A DNA stretch of 11,189 bases, from assembly GCA_026400425.1 (NCBI GenBank), contig JAPLPC010000519.1:1-11189 (forward strand), given 5' to 3'. This document shows, one piece after another, positions 5,238 to 11,189 of this stretch. The DNA comes from Hyphomicrobiales bacterium. GTDB lineage: Bacteria > Pseudomonadota > Alphaproteobacteria > Rhizobiales > Xanthobacteraceae. The translations under genes were made by a program, and so were the position numbers. A model generated the notes under the pieces. That model saw only the letters and a list, made by a program, of their open reading frames with translations. It was not told the DNA's origin and made no database searches. Numbering within the stretch: position 1 is the first letter of the stretch; every line of letters starts with the position of its first letter.

Positions 5238-6269
5238 GTGAGTCCGGACACCGTATACGCCAAGCCATTGAAAATTGGTGACGTCGAAATCGCCAATCGA
5301 GTCGTGCTTGCGCCGATGTCGGGGATCACCGACGCGCCATTCCGACGCCTGACAGGCGAGCTCGGCGCCGGCCTGGTGGTTTCCGAAATGACCGCCAGCG
5401 ACGACCTCGTCAATGGCCGTCCGATGTCCGTGCTGCGCTGTGAGGCCACCGGCATTGGACCGCATGTGGTGCAACTCGCCGGCTGCCAAGCGCATTGGAT
5501 GGCCGAAGGCGCACGGATCGCCGAGGGCGCCGGCGCCGACATCATCGATATCAATATGGGCTGCCCGGCGCGCCACGTAACGGGCGGACAGTCCGGTTCG
5601 GCGCTGATGCGCGATCTCGATCACGCGCTGACTTTGATCGAAGCGACGATTGCCGCCGTCAAAGTGCCGGTGACGCTGAAAATGCGTCTCGGTTGGGACG
5701 ATCGCACGATGAATGCTCCTGAACTCGCGCGTCGCGCGGAGCAGGCGGGTGTTCAGCTCATCACCGTGCATGGTCGCACCCGATGCCAGTTCTATAAGGG
5801 CGGCGCCAATTGGGACGCCGTGCGGCCGGTGAAAGGCGCCGTGTCCATCCCGGTCGTGGTCAATGGCGACATCACATCCTACGACAAGGCCGTCAGTGCA
5901 CTCGAAGCCTCCGGCGCCGATGCGGTGATGGTCGGCCGCGGCGCCTATGGCCAGCCCTGGCTGCCCGGCCAGATCGGTCGGCAATTGGCCACCGGCACCG
6001 CAGAGGCTGCGCCGTCGCTGCAACAGCAGCTCGCTTACATCTGCGCGCTCTATGACGACGTGTGCCGCCATTACGGCCTGCGCGTCGGCCTGCGGCATGC
6101 GCGCAAACATCTCGGCTGGGCGCTCGACACCGCCGCTGCGACATCGGGCGCGTCGGCGGCGAAGCTCAAGGCCTGGCGCACCAATATTCTCACCTCCGAA
6201 GATCCGTCCGGCGTGCAGCGTGCGCTGAGCGAAGCATTCGACGATTTTGCATGGAGTGCCGCCGCATGA
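5238..6269 (+). CDS. dusB: tRNA-dihydrouridine synthase B (NifR3-like)
   Basis: An FMN-dependent enzyme of 343 residues that reduces specific uridines in the tRNA D-loop to dihydrouridine. The fold is a TIM barrel followed by a C-terminal helical tRNA-binding domain. Visible motifs are the FMN-binding VLAPMSGITDAPFR (23-36), DINMGCPA (104-111) with the catalytic Cys109, TLKMRLGW (about 144-151), ITVHGRTR, VVVNGDI and VMVGRGAYGQPW. The C-terminal part contains RHARKHLGWAL. The start is GTG at 5238, with AGGA in GCAGGACGAG about 12 bp upstream; the family N-terminus (KPLKIGDVEIANRVVLAPM) begins right after it. It is the first gene of the nitrogen-control operon, an arrangement known as nifR3-ntrB-ntrC in Rhodobacter and other alphaproteobacteria. 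Its stop overlaps the ntrB start as ATGA, so translation is probably coupled. Confidence 0.97.
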   Translation: MSPDTVYAKPLKIGDVEIANRVVLAPMSGITDAPFRRLTGELGAGLVVSEMTASDDLVNGRPMSVLRCEATGIGPHVVQLAGCQAHWMAEGARIAEGAGADIIDINMGCPARHVTGGQSGSALMRDLDHALTLIEATIAAVKVPVTLKMRLGWDDRTMNAPELARRAEQAGVQLITVHGRTRCQFYKGGANWDAVRPVKGAVSIPVVVNGDITSYDKAVSALEASGADAVMVGRGAYGQPWLPGQIGRQLATGTAEAAPSLQQQLAYICALYDDVCRHYGLRVGLRHARKHLGWALDTAAATSGASAAKLKAWRTNILTSEDPSGVQRALSEAFDDFAWSAAA

Positions 6270-7438
6270 GCGCCGCAGACTATCGCCGCCCGACCCCGGC
6301 AGACAGCGAGGCCATTCTCAATGCGCTGCCGCATCCGATTCTCGTGATCGCGCCCGACGGCAAGATCGTCGACGCCAATATGGCTGCGGAATCGTTCTTC
6401 GATATTTCTGCGCAGTTTCTGCGCCGGCAGTCGCTGAAGGAACTGGTGCCGTTCGGAAGCCCGCTGCTGGCGCTGATCGATCAGGTCCGCGCCGCCAATT
6501 CGCCGGTCAACGAATACAAGGTCGATCTCGGCACGCCGCGCATCGGTGGCGACCGCCAGGTCGATCTGCATGTGGCACCGCTTACCGAGCGACCCGGCCA
6601 TATCGTGGTGATGCTGCAGGAGCGCACCATCGCCGACAAGATGGACCGCCAGCTCACCCACCGCAGTGCCGCCCGTTCGGTCATCGCGCTGGCTGCGATG
6701 CTGGCGCATGAAATCAAGAATCCGCTCAGCGGCATCCGCGGCGCCGCGCAACTGCTCGAACAGCAGGCCTCCGCCGAAGATCGCATGCTGACGCGCCTGA
6801 TCACCGACGAGGCCGACCGCATCGTGACGCTGGTCGATCGCATGGAAGTGTTCGGCGACGAGCGGCCGGTGGCGCGTGGCGCCGTCAACATCCATTCGGT
6901 GCTCGACCACGTGAAGCGGCTCGCGCAATCCGGCTTCGCGCGCAACATCCGTTTCATCGAGGATTACGACCCGTCGCTGCCGCCGGTGCTGGCCAATCAG
7001 GATCAGTTGATTCAGGTGTTCCTCAATCTGGTGAAAAACGCCGCCGAAGCCATTGTCGATCTCGGCTCGGACGGCGAGATCCAGCTCACCACGGCGTTCC
7101 GTCCCGGCGTCCGCCTCTCGATCCCCGGCAAGAAATCCCGCGTGTCGCTGCCGCTTGAATTCTGCGTCAAGGACAATGGCCCCGGCGTCCCCGAAGACCT
7201 CATGCCAAATCTGTTCGATCCGTTCGTGACCACGAAACCGACCGGAAGCGGCCTAGGACTTGCATTGGTTGCGAAGATCATCGGCGATCACGGCGGCATC
7301 ATTGAGTGTGAATCCCAACCCCGAAAGACCACTTTCCGCGTGCTGTTGCCGATGTTCAATCCAGCCAAGAATTTCGACAGCAACACCACAGACCCAAGCA
7401 GGGACGATGCGCGTGCATCATCCGGCTCGCAGACTTAA
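6266..7438 (+). CDS. ntrB: Nitrogen regulation sensor histidine kinase NtrB (GlnL)
   Basis: A soluble cytoplasmic kinase/phosphatase of 390 residues that controls NtrC phosphorylation according to nitrogen status, read through the PII protein. Domain order is PAS (about 14-120, beginning EAILNALPHPILVIAPDGKI), HisKA with phospho-acceptor His148 in LAAMLAHEIKNPLSGIRGAA, then HATPase with the N-box NLVKNAAEA (254-262), DNGPGVP (303-309) and LFDPFVTTKPTGSGLGLAL (316-334). No membrane segment or signal peptide is visible. I chose the ATG at 6266 because it overlaps the dusB TGA, has GGAG about 10 bp upstream, and gives an N-terminus of the usual length; an in-frame ATG at 6251 is the alternative. 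The C-terminal 25 residues are polar and low in conservation. ntrC follows 14 bp later. Confidence 0.97.
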   Translation: MSAADYRRPTPADSEAILNALPHPILVIAPDGKIVDANMAAESFFDISAQFLRRQSLKELVPFGSPLLALIDQVRAANSPVNEYKVDLGTPRIGGDRQVDLHVAPLTERPGHIVVMLQERTIADKMDRQLTHRSAARSVIALAAMLAHEIKNPLSGIRGAAQLLEQQASAEDRMLTRLITDEADRIVTLVDRMEVFGDERPVARGAVNIHSVLDHVKRLAQSGFARNIRFIEDYDPSLPPVLANQDQLIQVFLNLVKNAAEAIVDLGSDGEIQLTTAFRPGVRLSIPGKKSRVSLPLEFCVKDNGPGVPEDLMPNLFDPFVTTKPTGSGLGLALVAKIIGDHGGIIECESQPRKTTFRVLLPMFNPAKNFDSNTTDPSRDDARASSGSQT

Positions 7439-7452
7439 TTAGAGGACTGACC

Positions 7453-8895
7453 ATGCCTGCAGGAAGTATTCTGGTTGCGGATGACGATACGGCGATCCGC
7501 ACGGTCCTCAATCAGGCGCTGTCGCGCGCGGGATACGAGGTGCGTCTCACCGGCAACGCGGCCACGCTGTGGCGTTGGGTGAGCCAGGGCGAGGGCGATC
7601 TCGTCATCACCGACGTGGTGATGCCCGACGAAAACGCCTTCGACCTTTTGCCGCGCATCAAGAAAATGCGGCCCAATCTGCCGGTCATCGTGATGAGCGC
7701 GCAGAACACGTTCATGACAGCGATCCGCGCCTCCGAGCGCGGCGCCTATGAATATCTGCCGAAGCCGTTCGACCTCAAGGAGCTGATCGCCATCGTCGGC
7801 CGCGCTTTGGCCGAGCCCAAAGAGCGCGTCGCCAGCAATGACGACGACGGCGAGTTCGACTCCATCCCGCTGGTCGGCCGCTCGCCGGCGATGCAGGAAA
7901 TCTTCCGCGTCCTCGCCCGCCTGATGCAGACCGATCTCACGGTCATGATCTCCGGCGAATCCGGCACCGGCAAGGAGCTGGTCGCCCGCGCGCTGCATGA
8001 TTACGGCAAGCGCCGCAACGGCCCGTTCGTCGCCGTGAACATGGCGGCGATCCCGCGCGATCTGATCGAGTCCGAATTGTTCGGCCATGAACGCGGCGCG
8101 TTCACCGGCGCCAATGCCCGCGCCACCGGCCGGTTCGAGCAGGCCGAAGGCGGCACGTTGTTTCTCGACGAAATCGGCGACATGCCGATGGAGGCGCAGA
8201 CCCGCCTGCTGCGCGTGCTGCAGCAGGGCGAATACACCACCGTCGGCGGTCGCACGCCGATCAAGACCGATGTCCGCATCGTCGCTGCGTCCAACAAGGA
8301 TCTTCGCATCCTGATCCAGCAGGGTCTGTTCCGCGAAGATCTGTTCTTCCGCCTCAATGTCGTGCCGCTACGGCTGCCACCGTTGCGCGAGCGCATCGAG
8401 GATCTGCCAGACCTGATCCGTCACTTCTTCGCATTGGCCGAAAAGGACGGCTTGCCACCGAAGAAGCTCGACGCACTTGCGCTCGAGCGCATGAAGCAGC
8501 ATCGGTGGCCAGGCAATGTGCGCGAGCTCGAAAACCTCGCGCGCCGTCTGGCGGCGCTGTATCCGCAGGACGTCATCACCGGCCATGTCATAGACGGCGA
8601 ACTCGCGCCGCCGGCCGTGGTCTCGGGTGGTAGCGCGGCGACCACCGTCGATAATCTCGGCGGGGCCGTTGAGGTCTATCTGTCGTCGCACTTTTCGGGC
8701 TTCCCGAACGGCGTGCCGCCGCCGGGCCTGTATCACCGCATCCTGCGCGAAATCGAGGTACCGTTGCTCACCGCCGCACTGGCTGCCACCCGCGGCAACC
8801 AGATCAGGGCCGCAGATCTGCTCGGTCTCAACCGCAACACGCTGCGCAAGAAGATTCGCGATCTAGACATTCAGGTCTATCGAACCGGTGGTTGA
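7453..8895 (+). CDS. ntrC: Nitrogen regulation response regulator NtrC (GlnG)
   Basis: A sigma-54-dependent activator of 480 residues, phosphorylated by NtrB under nitrogen limitation. The receiver domain (about 4-120) has acidic residues Asp10-Asp11, phospho-acceptor Asp54 (LVITDVVMPDE) and Lys104 (YLPKPF). The AAA+ domain (about 138-375) has Walker A GESGTGKE (168-175), the sigma-54-contacting GAFTGA loop (215-220), Walker B GGTLFLDE (233-240) and the sensor-region FREDLFFRLNVVPLRLPPLRER. A Fis-type helix-turn-helix ends the protein (about 446-475, NQIRAADLLGLNRNTLRKKI). All catalytic elements are present, so it should be fully active. AGAGGA at 7441-7446 is a good ribosome-binding site for the ATG at 7453. 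It ends the dusB-ntrB-ntrC operon; two hairpins follow before ntrY. The NtrC-like sites upstream of dusB suggest autoregulation. Confidence 0.98.
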   Translation: MPAGSILVADDDTAIRTVLNQALSRAGYEVRLTGNAATLWRWVSQGEGDLVITDVVMPDENAFDLLPRIKKMRPNLPVIVMSAQNTFMTAIRASERGAYEYLPKPFDLKELIAIVGRALAEPKERVASNDDDGEFDSIPLVGRSPAMQEIFRVLARLMQTDLTVMISGESGTGKELVARALHDYGKRRNGPFVAVNMAAIPRDLIESELFGHERGAFTGANARATGRFEQAEGGTLFLDEIGDMPMEAQTRLLRVLQQGEYTTVGGRTPIKTDVRIVAASNKDLRILIQQGLFREDLFFRLNVVPLRLPPLRERIEDLPDLIRHFFALAEKDGLPPKKLDALALERMKQHRWPGNVRELENLARRLAALYPQDVITGHVIDGELAPPAVVSGGSAATTVDNLGGAVEVYLSSHFSGFPNGVPPPGLYHRILREIEVPLLTAALAATRGNQIRAADLLGLNRNTLRKKIRDLDIQVYRTGG

Positions 8896-8924
8896 TCGAG
8901 ACGTTCGGTCAAAACATTCCTGAT

Positions 8925-8946
8925 TTCCACCTTCGATCCGGTGGAA
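8925..8946. other. Small hairpin downstream of ntrC
   Basis: TTCCACC (8925-8931) and GGTGGAA (8940-8946) form a perfect 7-bp stem with an 8-base loop, 29 bp after the ntrC stop codon. No T-run follows, so on its own it is a weak terminator candidate; it may stabilise the ntrC mRNA end. Confidence 0.4.
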
Positions 8947-8961
8947 TTGGTCGACTTGCGC

Positions 8962-8989
8962 AATCCGCGGCTATCCCACGCCGCGGATT
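8962..8989 (+). terminator. Strong hairpin, possible ntrC terminator
   Basis: AATCCGCGGC (8962-8971) and GCCGCGGATT (8980-8989) form a perfect 10-bp GC-rich stem with an 8-base loop. It is followed by TGTCGTAATTG, which is only modestly T-rich, so termination may be partial. It lies 66 bp after ntrC and about 100 bp before ntrY. It would separate the ntrBC transcript from ntrY. Confidence 0.45.
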
Positions 8990-9019
8990 TGTCGTAATTG
9001 AGCAACATTGTTGTATGAT
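8989..9019 (+). promoter_or_regulatory. Possible ntrY promoter
   Basis: TATGAT at 9014-9019 matches five of six bases of the sigma-70 -10 hexamer. The best upstream partner is TTGTCG at 8989-8994 (four of six), but the 19-bp spacing is long. A start near 9026 would give a leader of about 65 bases before ntrY. The 11-bp palindrome CAACATTGTTG (9003-9013) abuts the -10 hexamer and could be an operator. Confidence 0.3.
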
Positions 9020-9090
9020 TGCATCAGTGCGCGGCAGGTCACGACCCTGTCCGTGCAAATCCAACGACTCGCTCAGCAAAAAATCCCGGA

Positions 9091-11189
9091 ATGACGAACG
9101 CAGAGACGTCGGCCCCTATCTTCGAGCCATCGGTATTCGAGTCGCGCAGGCCACTGCGGCGGCTGTTCGTCCCTGTCGCCGTGGGCATGGCGCTGCTGTC
9201 GGCCTGTTTCACCTTCCTGGTCCTCAATGGCCTGACGCCGCTGGCGCCGACCCATCTGGTGGTCGTTTCGTTCCTGCTGATCAATGCCGCCACGATCTTG
9301 CTGCTGGTGCTGATCATCGCCCGCGAGATCTGGAAAGTGGTGCAGGCACGGCGCCGGGGCAGGGCCGCGGCGCGGCTTCATGTGCAAGTGGTCAGCCTGT
9401 TCTCGGTGATCGCCGTGCTGCCGGCAGTGCTGGTGTCCATCGTTGCCAATGTGACTCTCGACCGCGGTCTCGACAGGCTGTTCTCCGGCCCGACCAAAGC
9501 TGTCATCGGTAATTCCATGACCGTGGCGCGCGCCTATGTGAACGAACATGCGCAGCTGATCGGCGGCGACATTCTCGGCATGGCCGACGATCTCGCGCGC
9601 ATCCAGCCGCTGTTCTATCAGGATCGCGGCACCTTCCGCTCGCTGATGCTGGCCAATGCCAAGGCGCGCAACCTGCCGGGCGCCATGCTGATCGACAAGG
9701 ATCGCAACGTCATCGAGCCCGACATGCCCGGCGTGAAGCCGGAATTCGAGCCACCACCCGCTGACTTCCTGGTTAATGTCGGCAACAGCGAGCCGGCCAT
9801 CACCATCATCCCCGATGGCAATTACGTGGCGGCGGTGATCAAGCTGCGCGCGTTCGACAATCTTTATCTGTATGTCGCCCGCAAACTCGACGCGCGGGTG
9901 GTCGCGCAGATGGCGCAGACCCAGGCCAGCGTCGCCGACTATACCGAGCTTGAATCGCGGCGCCTCGGCATTCAGATCGCATTCGGACTGATGTTCACCG
10001 TCATTGCGCTGACGGTTTTGATGTCGGCGGTGCTGATCGGCCTGAACTTCTCGAACTGGCTGGTGGCGCCGATCCGCCGGCTCGTCAGTGCAGCCAACAT
10101 GGTCTCGACCGGCGACCTGCATGTCCAGGTGCCGGTGATCCAGTCAGAGGGCGATCTCGCGCATCTCGGCGAAACCTTCAACAAGATGACCTCGGAGCTG
10201 CGCACCCAGCGTGACGAGCTGGTTTCGGCGTCCGACGTTATCGACAGCCGCCGCCGTTTCATCGAGGCGGTGTTGTCCTCCGCCAGTGCCGGCATCATCG
10301 GCGTCGATGGCTCGAATGTCATCGGCATTCTCAACCGTTCCGCGGAGAAGCTGGTCGGCCATTCCGAATCCGAGGTGCTCGGCCATCCCCTGCACGAGAT
10401 CATCCCGGAGCTCGACGAGCTGATGCAGACTGCGCGCGAGAGTTCGCAGCGATTGGTGCAGGGCCAGATCACCATCGATCGCGAAGGTCGCGAGCGTAAC
10501 CTGTCGGTCCGCATCTCGGCCGAGCAGACCAGCCAGTCGCGCGACAATTACATCATTACTCTCGACGACATCACCGATCTCGTCTCGGCGCAGCGCACCT
10601 CGGCCTGGGCCGATGTCGCCCGCCGCATAGCGCATGAAATCAAGAACCCGCTGACGCCGATCCAGCTTTCGGCCGAGCGCATCAAGCGCAAGTTCGGCAA
10701 GGTCATCATCGACGACAAGCAGATCTTCGAACAATGCACCGACACCATCGTGCGTCAGGTCGAGGACATCCGACGCATGGTGGATGAATTCTCGCGTTTC
10801 GCCCGGATGCCGAAGCCGGTGATCGAAGGCGAGGACGTCGCCGACACCGTGCGACAGACGGTGTTCCTGATGCGCGTCGGTCATCCCGAACTCGACCTGA
10901 TTGCCGAGATCAAGAACGAGCCATTGAAGGCACAGTTCGATCGCCGCCTGATCTCGCAGGCGCTCACCAACATCATCAAGAACGCCACTGAAGCGATCGA
11001 GGCGGTGCCGCCGGAAGAACTCGGCAAAGGTCGCATTGAGGTCACAGCTTTCGCGGGGAACGGCCAGATCGTGATCGATGTGGTCGATAATGGAATCGGT
11101 CTGCCGACCTCCAATCGCTCGCGATTGCTGGAGCCCTATGTCACCACGCGTGAGAAGGGCACTGGCCTCGGCCTCGCGATCGTTGGCAA
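9091..11189 (+). CDS. ntrY: Nitrogen regulation membrane sensor histidine kinase NtrY (3' end outside window)
   Basis: The first 699 codons of NtrY, kinase of the NtrY-NtrX system linked to nitrogen, redox and envelope responses in alphaproteobacteria. The frame runs open from ATG 9091 to the window edge with no stop, so about 50-80 residues are probably missing. Predicted membrane segments lie near residues 26-46, 56-77, 99-120 and 294-318, leaving an extracytoplasmic region of about 170 residues. Next come HAMP (about 318-371), PAS (about 386-490) and HisKA with phospho-acceptor His515 (ARRIAHEIKNPLTPIQLSAE). The ATPase domain has an N-box NIIKNATEAIE (627-637), VDNGIG (665-670) and EPYVTTREKGTGLGLAIVG (681-699). 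No strong Shine-Dalgarno precedes the ATG; a TTG at 9019 is in frame but less likely. A hairpin and possible promoter upstream suggest transcription separate from ntrBC. ntrX is expected next. Confidence 0.96.
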   Translation, partial: MTNAETSAPIFEPSVFESRRPLRRLFVPVAVGMALLSACFTFLVLNGLTPLAPTHLVVVSFLLINAATILLLVLIIAREIWKVVQARRRGRAAARLHVQVVSLFSVIAVLPAVLVSIVANVTLDRGLDRLFSGPTKAVIGNSMTVARAYVNEHAQLIGGDILGMADDLARIQPLFYQDRGTFRSLMLANAKARNLPGAMLIDKDRNVIEPDMPGVKPEFEPPPADFLVNVGNSEPAITIIPDGNYVAAVIKLRAFDNLYLYVARKLDARVVAQMAQTQASVADYTELESRRLGIQIAFGLMFTVIALTVLMSAVLIGLNFSNWLVAPIRRLVSAANMVSTGDLHVQVPVIQSEGDLAHLGETFNKMTSELRTQRDELVSASDVIDSRRRFIEAVLSSASAGIIGVDGSNVIGILNRSAEKLVGHSESEVLGHPLHEIIPELDELMQTARESSQRLVQGQITIDREGRERNLSVRISAEQTSQSRDNYIITLDDITDLVSAQRTSAWADVARRIAHEIKNPLTPIQLSAERIKRKFGKVIIDDKQIFEQCTDTIVRQVEDIRRMVDEFSRFARMPKPVIEGEDVADTVRQTVFLMRVGHPELDLIAEIKNEPLKAQFDRRLISQALTNIIKNATEAIEAVPPEELGKGRIEVTAFAGNGQIVIDVVDNGIGLPTSNRSRLLEPYVTTREKGTGLGLAIVG

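Noticed and set aside
5142..6110. Open frame of 322 codons on the minus strand opposite dusB
   Set aside because: It is antisense to a well-conserved dusB, has a His/Arg-rich composition typical of a shadow frame, and would run through the predicted dusB promoter.
6062..6265. Extension of ntrB 68 codons upstream into dusB
   Set aside because: The extended region is an Arg/Ala-rich shadow of dusB. The ATG at 6266 overlaps the dusB stop, has a GGAG upstream and starts a normal NtrB.
8892..9512. Plus-strand open frame of 206 codons crossing from the end of ntrC into ntrY
   Set aside because: It runs in a different frame from ntrY, shows no conserved motif and overlaps more than 400 bp of clear NtrY coding sequence, including its membrane segments.

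Overview
This window is ordinary core chromosome from a GC-rich alphaproteobacterium. It is most likely a member of Hyphomicrobiales close to Bradyrhizobium, Rhodopseudomonas or Nitrobacter. The grounds are the gene order (lipA-COQ10 facing cinA-ispDF, then dusB-ntrB-ntrC-ntrY), the fused IspD-IspF enzyme, the strong G/C bias at third positions, and three intergenic palindromes that resemble dispersed repeats I remember from Bradyrhizobium-type genomes. The genus is inferred, not proven.

Layout. Positions 2-841 hold the 3' end of valS (+). It converges on a DNA-3-methyladenine glycosylase gene (mpg, -), and a long imperfect palindrome lies between them and reaches into the mpg stop codon. Across a 97-bp divergent gap come lipA (+, lipoyl synthase) and a COQ10/RatA-type START-domain gene (+) 10 bp behind it. 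These face a two-gene minus-strand operon, ispDF then cinA, which are 1 bp apart. The gap between the converging operons carries two related palindromes in opposite orientation and a run of eleven G. A 224-bp divergent region (5014-5237) separates ispDF from dusB-ntrB-ntrC (+). ntrY (+) follows after a 195-bp gap and runs off the window, so its stop is not visible; ntrX would be expected beyond the edge.

How the genes work together. The right half is a nitrogen-control locus. NtrB (PAS plus histidine kinase) and NtrC (receiver, sigma-54 AAA+, Fis-type DNA-binding domain) form the classical nitrogen two-component pair. They are translated behind dusB (tRNA dihydrouridine synthase, historically nifR3) through a 4-bp overlap and a 14-bp gap. 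NtrY is the membrane-bound kinase of the paralogous NtrY-NtrX pair. The left half is housekeeping: valine tRNA charging, base-excision repair, lipoate synthesis, ubiquinone-binding function, the MEP isoprenoid pathway and pyridine-nucleotide salvage.

The most interesting signal is regulatory. Upstream of dusB a sigma-70-like promoter (TTGACT, 16 bp, CATACT) has a near-consensus NtrC site filling its spacer, and a weaker NtrC-like site lies 51 bp further up. This predicts repression of the dusB-ntrBC operon by NtrC. I found no unusual gene system, mobile element with its own genes, CRISPR array, tRNA or rRNA here.
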